In this document: positions 7,197 to 16,570 of the stretch, piece by piece
Layout: every line of letters starts with the position of its first letter
How positions within the stretch are numbered: the first letter of the stretch is position 1
DNA from: Pararobbsia alpina
GTDB lineage: Bacteria > Pseudomonadota > Gammaproteobacteria > Burkholderiales > Burkholderiaceae
DNA length: 33,752 bases
Assembly (NCBI RefSeq): GCF_902859895.1
Contig: NZ_CADIKM010000043.1
Location: forward strand, 1 to 33,752
Reading direction: 5' to 3'
Program-made: the position numbers and the translations under genes
The notes under the pieces: generated by a model
What the model was told of the DNA's origin: nothing
Database searches by the model: none
What the model saw: the letters and a program-made list of their open reading frames with translations, nothing else

Positions 7197-8366
7197 TTAA
7201 CCTCCCGCGACAGTGTGCCGTCCCTGGGCGGAAGGTCCATCATTGACCGGCGTGTGCACGATCACGAATGGATCAGCACGCAGGCGCTCAGGCATCGAAG
7301 CGACGATGTCGAATTGTCCTGTTGCATTGGCCCGGCCAATCCGGGTGTGAAGATAGGCATGGTGATTTTCTTCGTCCATGCGGATACGGCCTTGCGGCGC
7401 ATCGAACTCCATGCCCGGTATCGCACGCAGCAGCGACACCGGATTGTCACTGCCCACGTCGCGCATCGCATTCGCAAGGACTTGCATCTGGAAGTAAGCC
7501 GCTTCCCAGCACATATTGGTGACGGCGTCACCGCCCATGAAGCGTCGGTAATTGTCGAGACAGCTCCGGTTCATCGCCGTATCGACGCACTGGAAATACG
7601 AAGCCGATGTGAAGTGCCCTTCGCCAAGGTGCGCGCCCATCGCGGCAATCTCCGCCTCAGAGGTGGTCACACTGGCGATCGGTGTCACGCTCGGATCGAG
7701 GCCGCTCTTCGCGAAGCTGCGATACAGGCGCTCGACGCCGACGCCCACGACTGTCGAAAACACGAAGTCGGGTGACTGTGAAGCAATGCGGGTCGCGATC
7801 GCACGATAGTGATCTTCGCTGGCGTCGAGCGGCACGTAGATCTCTCCGACCGTTTCACCCCCACGCTCGAACACGAGGTCTTTCATGATCCGGCTAGTCT
7901 CATAAGGATAGATGTAGTCCGAGCCGATCATGAATACGCGCGAGCCAAACTTCTCAAGCATGTAGTCGGCCAGCGGCACGCAGGTCTGGTTCGGAAGCGT
8001 GCCGGTGCAAAAGACGTTGCGGCTGTATTCGAAACCCTCATAGAGCGTCGGGTAGAAGAGCAGTGCGTTGTGCCGCTCAACCACCGGAATCACCAGCTTG
8101 CGCCCACTCGACATATAGCAGCCCATGATGAGCCGCACGCCTTTCTCGACGATCAGTTCCTCGGCCATCGACGCGTAGTTGGCCGCAACGGAACCCGGAT
8201 CACGTACATGAAGCTGGACTTCCCGACCATTGATGCCGCCTGCCCGATTGATCTCATCTGCGGCGAAGAGCGTGGCGCTTTGCTGGGAAGATTCGATAAG
8301 ACCTGTTACGCCAGTGGTCGAATACAACACGCCAATCTTCACGGGTTCATATCTGGGGGAAGACAT
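7197..8366 (-). CDS. AmiC-like cytoplasmic amide sensor (substrate-binding-protein fold)
   Basis: This is a 389-residue periplasmic-binding-protein-like fold (AmiC of Pseudomonas has 385). The start MSSPRYEPVKIGVLYSTTG has no signal peptide, unlike the related UrtA at 8787, so it should stay in the cytoplasm as a sensor rather than serve a transporter. Family features include GLIESSQQSATLFAADEINR near the N-terminus, MGCYMSSGRKLVIPVVERHN, LLFYPTLYEGFEYS and IGSDYIYPYETSRI. In AmiC, amide binding releases AmiR to bind RNA. Here the natural ligand is plausibly DMF or another formamide, judging from the linked operon. The ATG at 8366 is chosen because upstream sequence in the frame does not resemble the family; its ribosome site (GGA) is weak. 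Confidence 0.88.
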   Translation of the reverse strand: MSSPRYEPVKIGVLYSTTGVTGLIESSQQSATLFAADEINRAGGINGREVQLHVRDPGSVAANYASMAEELIVEKGVRLIMGCYMSSGRKLVIPVVERHNALLFYPTLYEGFEYSRNVFCTGTLPNQTCVPLADYMLEKFGSRVFMIGSDYIYPYETSRIMKDLVFERGGETVGEIYVPLDASEDHYRAIATRIASQSPDFVFSTVVGVGVERLYRSFAKSGLDPSVTPIASVTTSEAEIAAMGAHLGEGHFTSASYFQCVDTAMNRSCLDNYRRFMGGDAVTNMCWEAAYFQMQVLANAMRDVGSDNPVSLLRAIPGMEFDAPQGRIRMDEENHHAYLHTRIGRANATGQFDIVASMPERLRADPFVIVHTPVNDGPSAQGRHTVAGG

Positions 8367-8446
8367 ATTGGTTTCCGGTGACGACGATGCGAATCCTCGT
8401 GGATGACGGTCCATTCCCACAGACTTGTGCGCACATGTTTCGCTAC

Positions 8447-8461
8447 GCACAGCCGCCGTGC
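8447..8461. promoter_or_regulatory. NtrC-type binding site upstream of the urtA promoter
   Basis: GCACAGCCGCCGTGC is a GCAC-N7-GTGC dyad, centred about 173 bp upstream of the predicted urtA start and 80-90 bp upstream of the AmiC-like gene start, so it lies between the two divergent genes. The ten-base palindrome TGTGCGCACA lies just before it at about 8426-8435. Confidence 0.55.
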
Positions 8462-8541
8462 ATGTCTGCCACAATTTGGCGCGTTGCCGAACAAGCTGGT
8501 GGGCGTTCACAGGGCTTGCTGAGCTGGCCGCATCGTCGTTG

Positions 8542-8554
8542 AATCAATCCATAA
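8542..8554 (+). promoter_or_regulatory. Possible IHF site between the NtrC box and the sigma-54 promoter
   Basis: AATCAATCCATAA matches the IHF consensus WATCAANNNNTTR with one mismatch. It lies where IHF commonly bends DNA, between an NtrC site and a sigma-54 promoter. The consensus is loose and I found no clear match in the two sister promoters. Confidence 0.3.
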
Positions 8555-8599
8555 GACTCTGCCAAGCCATCGACGGATTCCGACGTCGATGCGATTGAT

Positions 8600-8616
8600 T
8601 TGGCATGGACCTTGCT
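8600..8616 (+). promoter_or_regulatory. Sigma-54 (-24/-12) promoter for urtA-urtB-amidase
   Basis: TTGGCATGGACCTTGCT has GG-N10-GC spacing and matches the TTGGCAYG-N4-TTGCW consensus. Predicted start is about 8627, giving a leader of about 160 nt that carries hairpin P1 (8678-8705) and a terminator (8715-8760) before urtA. Confidence 0.75.
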
Positions 8617-8677
8617 CTTGTACGATCGTGATCAACAGCAGCACGCCAGTCCTGCACAACGATCATAGTGAATTCCG

Positions 8678-8705
8678 CCGCATCTGACAAAGGTGTCAAA
8701 TACGG
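8678..8705 (+). promoter_or_regulatory. ANTAR-target RNA hairpin P1 of the urtA leader
   Basis: The core TGAC - loop AAAGGT - GTCA has A at loop position 1 and G at position 4. Outer pairs CCG/CGG and AT/AT extend it with two C/A mismatches. Nine bases separate it from the terminator. It has the same GAC...GTC closing pairs and loop pattern as the hairpins at 6314-6345 and 20493-20520. Confidence 0.8.
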
Positions 8706-8714
8706 CACAAGGCC

Positions 8715-8760
8715 AAAAAGCCCGACAGCTAAGGTTTCCTTAGTTGCGGGCTTTTTTTTG
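8715..8760 (+). terminator. Regulated intrinsic terminator in the urtA leader
   Basis: AAAAAGCCCG pairs with CGGGCTTTTT, enclosing CAGCTAAGG/CCTTAGTTG with a single bulged A and a TTT loop; the hairpin leads into a run of eight T. No plus-strand gene lies upstream within the window for which this could be an ordinary end-of-gene terminator, so it must act in the urtA leader. Confidence 0.9.
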
Positions 8761-8786
8761 TCTAAAACTTTCTATATGAAGGCACC

Positions 8787-9980
8787 ATGAAGAACTCTCG
8801 CCGTGACTTTCTTAAGACAGCCGTTGCCGCAACCGCCGCCAGTGCACTCCCGGGTTCTCTCATGCTGGGCGCGCGTGCAGCCAACGCCGCCGAGCCGATA
8901 AAGGTCGGCATTCTGCACTCCCTGACCGGGACGATTGCGATTGCCGAAGCGCATGTCGTCGACGCGGAGAAACTGGCGATCGAGGAGATCAATGCGGCCG
9001 GCGGCGTGATGGGACGACCCGTCGCGCCCATCGTCGAAGACGGCGCGAGCGACTGGCCGACCTTCGCGGAAAAAGCGCAGAAGCTCGTGGAAAGCGACAA
9101 GGTGGCGGCGGTGTTCGGCTGCTACACGTCAGCGTCGCGCAAGGCGGTTCTCCCGGTTTTCGAGCGCTACAACGGGCTGCTTTACTACCCGACGTATTAC
9201 GAAGGTCTGGAGATGTCGAAGAACATCATGTATACCGGCCAGGAAGCGACACAGCAAACGATCCCTGCCGTGAACTGGCTGGCAAAGAACAAGGGCAAGA
9301 AGTTCTATCTGATCGGCTCCGACTACATCTGGCCGCGCACCACTAACCGTATCGCCAGGGCGGCGATTGCAAAGGCTGGGGGCACGGTACTCGGCGAGGA
9401 TTACTTTCCGCTCGGTGCGACGGAGTTCTCCTCGGTCATCAACAAGATCAAGGCCGCGAAACCTGACGTCATCCTGTCGACTATCGTGGGGGGGTCGAAT
9501 GTCGCATTCTACAAGCAGCTCAATTCGGTGGGGATAACCGGCAAGAACCAGGCAATCATGGCGCTGGCGGTGACCGAAGAAGAGGCGATCGGCATCGGCA
9601 GCGACAACCTGGTGGGCGTTTACTCGTGCATGGGATATTTCCAGAGTGAGCAGAATCCGCAGAACGACAAGTTCGTGAAGGCGTTCAAGGCGAAGTACGG
9701 TCAGAACCGCGTGCTGGGCGATACGCTCGAAGCCGCCTACACCGCCGTCTATCTGTGGAAGCTCGCCGTGGAGAAGGCGCAGAGCACCGATGTCGCGAAG
9801 GTGGTCGCCGCCTCTTCGGGACTCGCATGGAGTGCGCCCGAAGGCGATGTGCATTTCCATGTCAGCAATCATCACTTGTGGAAGCACTCGCTGATCGGGA
9901 CGTTCAGGCCCGACGGACAGGTGGACATCGTCTACACCTCGCCGTTGATCGAGCCGAACCCGTTTCCGAAGCTGGGTTAG
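8787..9980 (+). CDS. urtA: Urea/short-chain amide ABC transporter substrate-binding protein
   Basis: This 397-residue periplasmic binding protein belongs to the UrtA/FmdD type. It starts with a Tat-like signal: SRRDFLKTA, a hydrophobic stretch, and a probable cleavage near the ARAANA-AEP region (about residues 30-35). The mature part has IKVGILHSLTGTIAIAEAHV, VFGCYTSASRKAVLPVFERY, LLYYPTYYEGLEMS and IGSDYIWPRTTNRI, typical of the urea/amide group. GAAGG lies just upstream of the ATG. It would deliver urea or small amides to the UrtB/UrtC membrane core, whose second half is encoded in a separate opposing operon at 17737-20329. It is the first gene after an ANTAR-type leader. Substrate choice (urea against formamide or acetamide) cannot be read from the sequence. 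Confidence 0.93.
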   Translation: MKNSRRDFLKTAVAATAASALPGSLMLGARAANAAEPIKVGILHSLTGTIAIAEAHVVDAEKLAIEEINAAGGVMGRPVAPIVEDGASDWPTFAEKAQKLVESDKVAAVFGCYTSASRKAVLPVFERYNGLLYYPTYYEGLEMSKNIMYTGQEATQQTIPAVNWLAKNKGKKFYLIGSDYIWPRTTNRIARAAIAKAGGTVLGEDYFPLGATEFSSVINKIKAAKPDVILSTIVGGSNVAFYKQLNSVGITGKNQAIMALAVTEEEAIGIGSDNLVGVYSCMGYFQSEQNPQNDKFVKAFKAKYGQNRVLGDTLEAAYTAVYLWKLAVEKAQSTDVAKVVAASSGLAWSAPEGDVHFHVSNHHLWKHSLIGTFRPDGQVDIVYTSPLIEPNPFPKLG

Positions 9981-10001
9981 ATCCGCTTCGCAACAGCATG
10001 A

Positions 10002-10026
10002 CGGACGCGCACTGTAAGCGCGTCCG
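10002..10026 (+). promoter_or_regulatory. Intercistronic hairpin between urtA and urtB
   Basis: CGGACGCGC pairs with GCGCGTCCG over nine bases around the loop ACTGTAA, with no T-run after it. It lies in the 72-bp gap between urtA and urtB. Such stems often protect the upstream message of a binding-protein gene from 3' decay, giving more binding protein than permease. That function is inferred. Confidence 0.55.
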
Positions 10027-10052
10027 CGACATTCACTTACAAGGTCGCCACC

Positions 10053-10955
10053 ATGTCTCTCGACGTCTTCCTCGTACAGGTGTTCAACGGCCTGTCGCTT
10101 TTCACTGTGCTCGCGCTCATGGCGGTGGGCCTCGCCATCGTCTTCGGCCTGATGGGCGTGATCAATATGGCGCACGGTGAACTGATGGCGCTCGGCGCAT
10201 ACATGACTTACCTGACTGCGGGCGTCTTCCAGCGCTTCCTGCCTAGCTTGATGGGCGCGTACTTCCTGGTCGGGATCGTGGTGGCCTTCGTCGTCACGGC
10301 TGCCGTTGGTTTCGTACTGGAGCGCGTGATGATCCGGCGACTCTACCATCGACCGCTCGACACCATGCTCGCGACATGGGGCCTGTCACTCGTGCTTCAG
10401 CAGGTCTACCGGCAGGTCTTCGGCCCCATCGACGTGAGTGTGCCGACCGTAACATGGCTGAAAGGTGCGTGGAATATCACGCCGAACATCGCTCTCCCTC
10501 TTAGCCGCATTTTCATCCTGTTCCTCACGTTCGCGGTGGCGCTTGCGGTCTTTCTGTTTCTGTTTCGCAGCCGCTGGGGTCTGCGGATCCGCTCGGTCAT
10601 GCAAAACCGCCCGATGGCGGGTGCTGCGGGCATCGACACGGAACGCGTCGATGCTGTAACGTTTGCCGTGGGATGCGGTCTGGCTGGCATCGCAGGCAGC
10701 GCACTGACGATGCTCGCGTCGACCGGACCGGTGACGGGGCAGCAGTACATCGTCGACACCTTCGTCGTCGTGGTGTTCGGCGGAATCGAGAGTTTGCTCG
10801 GCACGTTCCTTTCGGCGTTCTCGATCGGTCAGCTTCAGTCGATGTTCGAACTTCTGTTGAGCGGATCGATGGCCAAGGCTACTATTCTTATGCTCGTGAT
10901 CGTCGCGCTGTACTTCCGGCCGCAGGGATTGTTCGCTCTCAAAGTAAGACGTTGA
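10053..10955 (+). CDS. urtB: Urea/amide ABC transporter permease UrtB
   Basis: This 300-residue inner-membrane permease is of the LivH/UrtB type, with about eight hydrophobic segments. Characteristic stretches are GLAIVFGLMGVINMAHGELM near the N-terminus and VDTFVVVVFGGIESLLGT near the C-terminus. It has the length of the short LivH-like UrtB forms rather than the long UrtB with an extra periplasmic domain. It should pair with UrtC (19163-20329) to form the channel. It is co-directional with urtA and ends 71 bp before the amidase gene, with no terminator between them. Confidence 0.92.
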   Translation: MSLDVFLVQVFNGLSLFTVLALMAVGLAIVFGLMGVINMAHGELMALGAYMTYLTAGVFQRFLPSLMGAYFLVGIVVAFVVTAAVGFVLERVMIRRLYHRPLDTMLATWGLSLVLQQVYRQVFGPIDVSVPTVTWLKGAWNITPNIALPLSRIFILFLTFAVALAVFLFLFRSRWGLRIRSVMQNRPMAGAAGIDTERVDAVTFAVGCGLAGIAGSALTMLASTGPVTGQQYIVDTFVVVVFGGIESLLGTFLSAFSIGQLQSMFELLLSGSMAKATILMLVIVALYFRPQGLFALKVRR

Positions 10956-11026
10956 GTGAACCAGATGCCGTAACAGACTTTGTAAGCTGCGCGAAACTCA
11001 ATCAAGAATATGAATCGGAATGCGAC

Positions 11027-12595
11027 ATGACACATGATTTGTCAAACATGCAGGCAACTTCAGAAGACGAAGTCGGCATCGATCTGGCGAGTCTGACCGT
11101 AGAAGCGGTACAGGAGGGTTTCGCAAGCGGACGCTTTACCGCCGAGTCGCTCGCGCAAGCGTGCTTCGAACAGATCGAAACGTACAACGGGAAGTACAAC
11201 GCGCTTATCTTTCTGAACCCGGCGGCACTCGATGATGCGCGAGACATCGACCGGCGCCGCGCAGCCGGCGAAACGCTGGGACCGCTGGCGGGTGTCCCGG
11301 TCGTCATCAAGGATCCGATGGACATGGTCGGTTTTCCGACGACGGCCGGCTGGTCGCTGCTCTACAGCAAGACCGGCGGCGTCGATCTGATGCCCGCGAC
11401 AGACGCGCCGGTCGTGGCGCGCATGCGCGCCGCGGGCACGATCATGCTTGGCAAGACCAACGTGCCGGTGTTGAGCCACTCGGGAACGCATGCGAACGAC
11501 AGCTGGGCAGGTCCGACACTGAACGTCGTGATGCCCGATCGCGTACCGGGCGCAAGCAGCGCAGGCACAGCGGCCGCCGTTGCATCGGCGATGGCGGTAC
11601 TGGGACTCGCCGAAGAAACGGGCGGGTCCATCCAGAACCCAGCGTCGTCGCAAGACCTCGTTGGCATCAAGCCGACCATCGGACTCGTGCCGAATGCAGG
11701 GGTGGTGCCGCTGTCCGGCAATCGCGACGTGGTCGGGCCGATTGCGCGAACCGTGCGCGACGCGGCGCTGTGCCTTGATGTGCTCGCGGGATACACATCG
11801 GAAGATCCGAAAACACTGGCTTCGGTCGGACATCAACCCGAGGGCGGCTATACTGCGTCGCTGAGCGTGGAGGCGTTGAACGGAAAGCGAATCGGCCTGT
11901 ACGGACCAGGCTGGCGTGCGCAGCCGCTATCGGATGAAGCGGCGCAGCTCTATGAACGCGCGAAGCACGAGTTGCAATCAGCGGGCGCAATTCTCATCGA
12001 CGACCCGTTTGCCGGAACGCCGTTCGCTTCACTGCGCAAGCCGACACCGCCGCTCGTCAATTTTGACGCGCGCGGCATCGAATCGATTCCCTACGACGTT
12101 CACCAATACTTGCAGCGCTTGGGTCCCGATTCCCCTTTGAAGGCCTTCGACGACTTCGCGAAGGCAACCGCTTCGCAAGATGCGTTCGGTCCGAAGGGCG
12201 TGCTCAAATACATGCACAACCTGCCGCAATTCGCTGCGGCACTCGCGAACCCGACCACGCCGCCGGACATTTCCGAGTTCATCGAACTCAAGGCGCAGTA
12301 TCTGCGCATCTTCGACGCGGTGATGAGCGAACAGCAACTCGACGCGCTGGTGTTTCCGCAAATGCGCTGCGAACTGCCGCCGCTTCATGGAAAGGAAACG
12401 ATCCAGGAAACAACGGTCGGCGAAATCAATATCGCGGGATTGCCGGGCGTGACGGTGCCAGCGGGTTACTACGCATCGGGCTCGCCGTTCGGGATTATCT
12501 TCGTGGGCAGTCAATGGGACGAAGCAGCGCTGATCGCAATGGCATACGCCTATGAACAAGCAACACACCATCGTAAAGCGCCCAAGCTCGCTTAA
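11027..12595 (+). CDS. Amidase-signature family amidase
   Basis: This 522-residue enzyme has the full Ser-cisSer-Lys catalytic set. The lysine is in VPVVIKDPMDM (about residue 94), the cis-serine in VPGASSAGTAAAV, and the nucleophile serine in EETGGSIQNPASS. The family hydrolyses carboxamides to acid plus ammonia or amine. I cannot tell which amide is used; it is not an FmdA-type formamidase, which is a different family. It sits in the operon behind urtA-urtB, so it probably hydrolyses what that transporter brings in, or a related amide. The ATG at 11027 is chosen over one seven codons later because of a GGA upstream and a plausible N-terminus; both ribosome sites are weak. It converges on ureD with only 23 bp between the stops. 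Confidence 0.9.
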   Translation: MTHDLSNMQATSEDEVGIDLASLTVEAVQEGFASGRFTAESLAQACFEQIETYNGKYNALIFLNPAALDDARDIDRRRAAGETLGPLAGVPVVIKDPMDMVGFPTTAGWSLLYSKTGGVDLMPATDAPVVARMRAAGTIMLGKTNVPVLSHSGTHANDSWAGPTLNVVMPDRVPGASSAGTAAAVASAMAVLGLAEETGGSIQNPASSQDLVGIKPTIGLVPNAGVVPLSGNRDVVGPIARTVRDAALCLDVLAGYTSEDPKTLASVGHQPEGGYTASLSVEALNGKRIGLYGPGWRAQPLSDEAAQLYERAKHELQSAGAILIDDPFAGTPFASLRKPTPPLVNFDARGIESIPYDVHQYLQRLGPDSPLKAFDDFAKATASQDAFGPKGVLKYMHNLPQFAAALANPTTPPDISEFIELKAQYLRIFDAVMSEQQLDALVFPQMRCELPPLHGKETIQETTVGEINIAGLPGVTVPAGYYASGSPFGIIFVGSQWDEAALIAMAYAYEQATHHRKAPKLA

Positions 12596-12618
12596 GAAAG
12601 CTGTCGCGCAACCAGCGC

Positions 12619-13449
12619 TTACCCGCTGCGCAGCGCGTCGCGAACCGCATCGATCGCACGCTCGAGCGTCGTGCGCAGCGCGCAGCTGTCGGTGGCGAGG
12701 ATCCGCATGAATGCTCCACAGTGGCCGGGCAACAGGCCAGCGCCGGCATAGAACGCATCCTCGCTCGCATGTTCGAGTGCGCGGGCGACTGCGGCCCCTT
12801 CTTCGACATCGAGCGTCAGCACCATCAGGCCGCCGTGCGCGGTGAAACGCGCGCTCACGCCACCCAGTTGGCGGCCCGCCGCTCCCTCAAGACGCAATCG
12901 GTCGCGCGCGAGCAGCAGGCCCGTTGGGCTACGCACCGAGATCGCCGCGTCGAGCGCGACGAACGGCGTTTCGCCGCCTGCGGGATCGTGCGTCGTATAG
13001 CAGTCGGCCAATAGGATGCGCGCGCGCGGATGCAGCACGACGTCAATGCTGCTGGCAAGCCGCGCACCGGGAAAAAGGATCGACGGATGCGGCAGCCATT
13101 CCAGTTGCGCGCCCTGCTGCGCCTCGACACGCACACGCGATTGCGCCGTTGCGCGCGTCATCGAATGGACGATGGTGGCCGCGGCCGTCTCCACGCGGGC
13201 GCGCGCCCCTTCGGTCGCGACGACATGCTGGTACACGTCATCGTTCTCGAACAGCCCGCCCGACGACGACTGCACGATCAATCGCGCATCTGCCAGATGG
13301 GGTCCATGCGAGAGCACGCGGCCCACGTGATACGGATACCCCGCGCGCTGCCGCGACAGATAGGTCGCACCCGACGGCCCGCGCGAAAAGCACAGGTCGA
13401 GTTGCGGCTGTGAGAGCCCGGCGCTCGCCGGCAGGGCTTCAATGCGCAT
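12619..13449 (-). CDS. ureD: Urease accessory protein UreD
   Basis: This 276-residue UreD scaffold binds apo-urease and, with UreF and UreG, lets nickel enter the active site. Recognisable segments are [65 protein letters not shown] and [11 protein letters not shown]. The ATG at 13449 gives the family N-terminus ([11 protein letters not shown]) and overlaps the end of ureG by 11 bases, showing translational coupling. It is the last gene of the urtCDE-ureEF(AB)CGD operon; in most betaproteobacterial loci ureD is first. Confidence 0.9.
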   Translation of the reverse strand: MRIEALPASAGLSQPQLDLCFSRGPSGATYLSRQRAGYPYHVGRVLSHGPHLADARLIVQSSSGGLFENDDVYQHVVATEGARARVETAAATIVHSMTRATAQSRVRVEAQQGAQLEWLPHPSILFPGARLASSIDVVLHPRARILLADCYTTHDPAGGETPFVALDAAISVRSPTGLLLARDRLRLEGAAGRQLGGVSARFTAHGGLMVLTLDVEEGAAVARALEHASEDAFYAGAGLLPGHCGAFMRILATDSCALRTTLERAIDAVRDALRSG

Positions 13450-14101
13450 CGAAGAGCACGTTCTCGACGATCGCGTCGACCACCACATCGACACCGTCTC
13501 CCGTCGCGCAGTTGGTGAGCGCGACTGCACGCTGGCGGCGCACCTCGCGCGCTTCCCGCGTCATCCGTTCGAGATCGACGCCCACGTAAGGCGCCAGGTC
13601 GAACTTGTTGATGACGAGCAGATCGCAGGACACGACACCGAGGCCGCGTTTGCGCGGAATATCGTCACCGGCCGCCACGTCGATCACGAAGATCCAGTAG
13701 TCCACCAGGTCCAGCGAGAACGACGAAGCGAGATTGTCGCCGCCCGATTCGATCAGCACGAGCTGCAGGCCCGGGAAACGCTCATCGAGTTCGTCGGCGG
13801 CCTGCAGGTTCAATGTGGGATCTTCGCGTATCGCCGTATGCGGGCACGCGCCAGTTTCGACCGCAAGCACCCGCGCCGGATCGATCAGACCGCTGCGGCG
13901 CACGCGCTCGGCATCCTCGCGCGTGACGAGATCGTTGGTGATGACCGCCAGGTCGATGCCACGCGCAGCAAAGCGCGGGATCAACTGCTCGAGCAGGCGC
14001 GTCTTGCCCGATCCGACCGGCCCACCGATCCCGACCCGTGCCGCTCGCGGAGTCGCCTGCCGCGCCGGCTGGATATTGAAAGCTTCTAGTTCAACTGGCA
14101 C
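13439..14101 (-). CDS. ureG: Urease accessory GTPase UreG
   Basis: This 220-residue SIMIBI GTPase drives nickel insertion into urease. It has a P-loop ([16 protein letters not shown]), the nickel/zinc-binding Cys-Pro-His motif ([14 protein letters not shown]), the ESGGDNL switch segment and the [10 protein letters not shown] guanine-specificity motif. The start is a GTG at 14101 with GGAGG six bases before it. It lies 35 bp after ureC and overlaps ureD. Confidence 0.95.
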   Translation of the reverse strand: MPVELEAFNIQPARQATPRAARVGIGGPVGSGKTRLLEQLIPRFAARGIDLAVITNDLVTREDAERVRRSGLIDPARVLAVETGACPHTAIREDPTLNLQAADELDERFPGLQLVLIESGGDNLASSFSLDLVDYWIFVIDVAAGDDIPRKRGLGVVSCDLLVINKFDLAPYVGVDLERMTREAREVRRQRAVALTNCATGDGVDVVVDAIVENVLFDAH

Positions 14102-14136
14102 CGAATGCCTCCGTTAGAGGGCTAGCGCATACAGGG

Positions 14137-15849
14137 TTAGCGCAACATGTAGCGCCGCGACAGTGGCACTTCGCGCGCCGGATCACAGCGAATGATCTGT
14201 CCGTCGATCATCACGTCGAAGGTTTGCGGGTTGACCGTGAGATTCGGGCAGGCGTCGTTGTGCAGCATGTCGCGCTTCGTGAGCTTGCGCGTACCGTGTG
14301 CGCCGACCAGTTGCCGCGCGAGCCCGAGCTTGGTCGCCGCGCCCGCATCGACTGCGAGCGGATTCACGAAGTTGACCGCGAGCGAGGCCGGCGCGCGACC
14401 GAACGCGCCCCATTGCGGACGCATCGCGAGCGGCTCGCAGGTCATCAGGGAGGCCGCCGAATCGCCCATCGCTCCCCACGCGATAAAGCCGCCCTTCACC
14501 ACGACTTCCGGCTTGATGCCGAAAAACGCAGGCCGCCACAGCACGATGTCGGCAAGCTTGCCATCTTCGAGTGAGCCGACCGTGTGGGCGATGCCGAAGG
14601 TGCGCGCCGCGTTGATCGTGTACTTGGCGATATAGCGCTTGATGCGTTCGTTGTCGCCACGCACCGAGCGTTCCCGTGGCAGGCGTCCGCGCTGGTCCTT
14701 CATCTTCGACGCAAGCTGCCACGTACGGCAGATCACCTCGTTGATACGGCCCATGCCCTGGCTATCAGAGCCGAGCATCGAGATGGCGCCGAGATCGTGC
14801 AGCACGTCCTCGGCGGAAATGGTCTGCGCGCGCACCCGCGATTCCGCGAACGCCACGTCCTCAGGCACCGCGGGATTCAGGTGATGACACACCATGATCA
14901 TGTCGAGGTGTTCGTCGAACGTGTTGATGGTGTAGGGGTTTGTCGGGTTGGTCGACGACGGCAGGCAGTTCAATCGTCCCGCCACCGCGATGATGTCCGG
15001 CGCGTGGCCGCCGCCCGCGCCTTCCGTATGATACATGTGGATGGTGCGGTCCTTCATCGCGGCGATGGTGTCTTCCAGGAAGCCCGATTCGTTGAGCGTG
15101 TCCGAGTGCAGCTGAACCTGGAAGTCGAATTCGTCCGCCACGCTCAGGCACGTATCGATCACGGCCGGCATCGCGCCCCAGTCCTCGTGGATCTTGAGCC
15201 CGAGGCAGCCGCCGCGCAGCTGGTCGACGAGCGAGCCCGGCTTGCTCGAATTGCCGCGCCCGAGGAAGCCGAAATTGAGCGGCCACTGTTCGGACGCCTG
15301 CATCATGCGCCCGACGTTCCACGCACCGCCACAATCGATTCCCACCGTGATCGGGCCGAGCGAGCCGCCAATCAGCGTGGTCAATCCTGACGCAAGCGCA
15401 TGCTCGCACAGCTGCGCGGAATCGAAATGCACGTGCACGTCGATGCCGCCCGGTGTCGCGATCAACCCTTCGGCATCCTTGACCGTGGTCGCAACGCCGC
15501 ACACGAGCTTCGGATGCACGCCGTCCATCACCTGCGGATTGCCGGCTTTGCCGATCGCGACGATGCGTCCGTTTTTGATGCCGATGTCGCCCTTGACGAT
15601 GCCTAGCACCGGATCGATCACGAGCGCGTTGCAGATCAGCATGTCGAGCGCGCCGTCCGCGCTGTCGTGGCCCGCCTTCAGTCCCATGCCGTCGCGCAGG
15701 GTCTTGCCGCCGCCGTGCAGGCATTCGTCGCCGGGCACCGCGTAGTCGTGTTCGACCTCGGCGAGAAGCGACGTGTCACCGAGGCGCACCGCGTCGCCGG
15801 TGGTCGGGCCAAACATCTCGGCATAGGCCTTGCGTGTCATCGTAACCAT
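14137..15849 (-). CDS. ureC: Urease alpha subunit (catalytic), divergent type
   Basis: This 570-residue nickel hydrolase splits urea into ammonia and carbamate. All metal and catalytic residues can be placed: H139 and H141 (IDVHVHFDS), the carbamylated K219 and H221 (GLKIHEDWG), H248 ([11 protein letters not shown]), H274 ([13 protein letters not shown]), flap C321-H322 (VCHHLNP) and D362 (SDSQGMGR). The framework differs from ordinary ureases: [20 protein letters not shown] stands where the family usually has a GTGPA-T..TPG-W pattern, SDSQG replaces SDSQA, and the C-terminal GAMGDSAAS replaces the usual A.MGD.NAS. It is therefore probably active but from a distinct lineage. The ATG at 15849 directly follows the ureAB stop, with AGGAG six bases upstream. 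Confidence 0.95.
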   Translation of the reverse strand: MVTMTRKAYAEMFGPTTGDAVRLGDTSLLAEVEHDYAVPGDECLHGGGKTLRDGMGLKAGHDSADGALDMLICNALVIDPVLGIVKGDIGIKNGRIVAIGKAGNPQVMDGVHPKLVCGVATTVKDAEGLIATPGGIDVHVHFDSAQLCEHALASGLTTLIGGSLGPITVGIDCGGAWNVGRMMQASEQWPLNFGFLGRGNSSKPGSLVDQLRGGCLGLKIHEDWGAMPAVIDTCLSVADEFDFQVQLHSDTLNESGFLEDTIAAMKDRTIHMYHTEGAGGGHAPDIIAVAGRLNCLPSSTNPTNPYTINTFDEHLDMIMVCHHLNPAVPEDVAFAESRVRAQTISAEDVLHDLGAISMLGSDSQGMGRINEVICRTWQLASKMKDQRGRLPRERSVRGDNERIKRYIAKYTINAARTFGIAHTVGSLEDGKLADIVLWRPAFFGIKPEVVVKGGFIAWGAMGDSAASLMTCEPLAMRPQWGAFGRAPASLAVNFVNPLAVDAGAATKLGLARQLVGAHGTRKLTKRDMLHNDACPNLTVNPQTFDVMIDGQIIRCDPAREVPLSRRYMLR

Positions 15850-16548
15850 TCAGGCTCCTTTGAAGCCGCGCGACACCGCGCGGCCGATGGCCGCTTCACG
15901 CAGGCCGGTCTCGTCGACAGCGCCGTCGGTCAGCCCGTTCAGGCCGAAGATCTCCTGAGTGCCGCCGAATGCGACGAGCGTCACCTCCTTGTTGTCGCCT
16001 GGCTCGAAGCGCACCGCCGTCCCCGCAGGAATGTCGAGCCGCATGCCGAACGCAGCCGCGCGATCGAAACGCAATGCTCGGTTGACCTCGAAAAAATGGA
16101 AGTGACTGCCGACCTGGATCGGGCGGTCGCCGGTGTTCATCGCGCTCAGCACGACCTTTGCGCGGCCCGCGTTCAGTTCGATCTCGCCGTCCGCGGCGAG
16201 GAGCTCTCCGGGTACAAGCGCGTCGGGAAGACATGCTTGCGTGCCCGCGCGGATCGGCTGGTGCACGGTGACAAGCTTGGTGCCGTCGGGAAACGAGCCT
16301 TCCACCTGCAGCACAGGGAGCAGGTCCGCCACACCGGGCAGCACATCGTCTTCGGTCAGCAGCGTCGAGCCGTAGGCGATCAGGTCTGCAACGCTGCGCC
16401 CTTCGCGCGCGCCTTCCAGGATCTCGTCGGCGATAAAGGCGACCGCTTCGGGATGGTTCAGCTTGAGCCCCTTGTCGCGATGACGCCGCGCGAGCTGCGC
16501 AGCGGTGAAGAGTGTGAGGCGTTCGTATTCGGTCGGTGTCAATAGCAT
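15850..16548 (-). CDS. ureAB: Fused urease gamma-beta subunit
   Basis: The 232-residue chain joins the small subunits into one protein. Residues 1-100 are the gamma subunit ([40 protein letters not shown]) and residues about 115-232 the beta subunit ([48 protein letters not shown]). In most Burkholderiaceae these are separate ureA and ureB genes; fused forms occur in Helicobacter and some other lineages. The ATG at 16548 is chosen because the gamma family begins exactly here. The frame is open for 15 codons further upstream, into the end of ureF, with no family resemblance. The gene ends immediately before ureC. Confidence 0.93.
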   Translation of the reverse strand: MLLTPTEYERLTLFTAAQLARRHRDKGLKLNHPEAVAFIADEILEGAREGRSVADLIAYGSTLLTEDDVLPGVADLLPVLQVEGSFPDGTKLVTVHQPIRAGTQACLPDALVPGELLAADGEIELNAGRAKVVLSAMNTGDRPIQVGSHFHFFEVNRALRFDRAAAFGMRLDIPAGTAVRFEPGDNKEVTLVAFGGTQEIFGLNGLTDGAVDETGLREAAIGRAVSRGFKGA

Positions 16549-16570
16549 TCGCGCACCCGTCTCATTCAGT

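Noticed and set aside
7197-8366. The AmiC-like gene as a second transporter binding protein
   Set aside because: It has no signal peptide and is coupled by two bases to an AmiR-like gene, which fits a cytoplasmic sensor. The UrtA at 8787 has a clear Tat-like signal.
8715-8760. The three A-rich/T-rich hairpins as ordinary end-of-gene terminators
   Set aside because: The 8715 hairpin has no plus-strand gene upstream of it in the window. All three hairpins share the same upstream A1/G4 hairpin, linker and promoter, so a leader role explains them better. The 6261 and 20440 copies might still also end the regulator transcripts.
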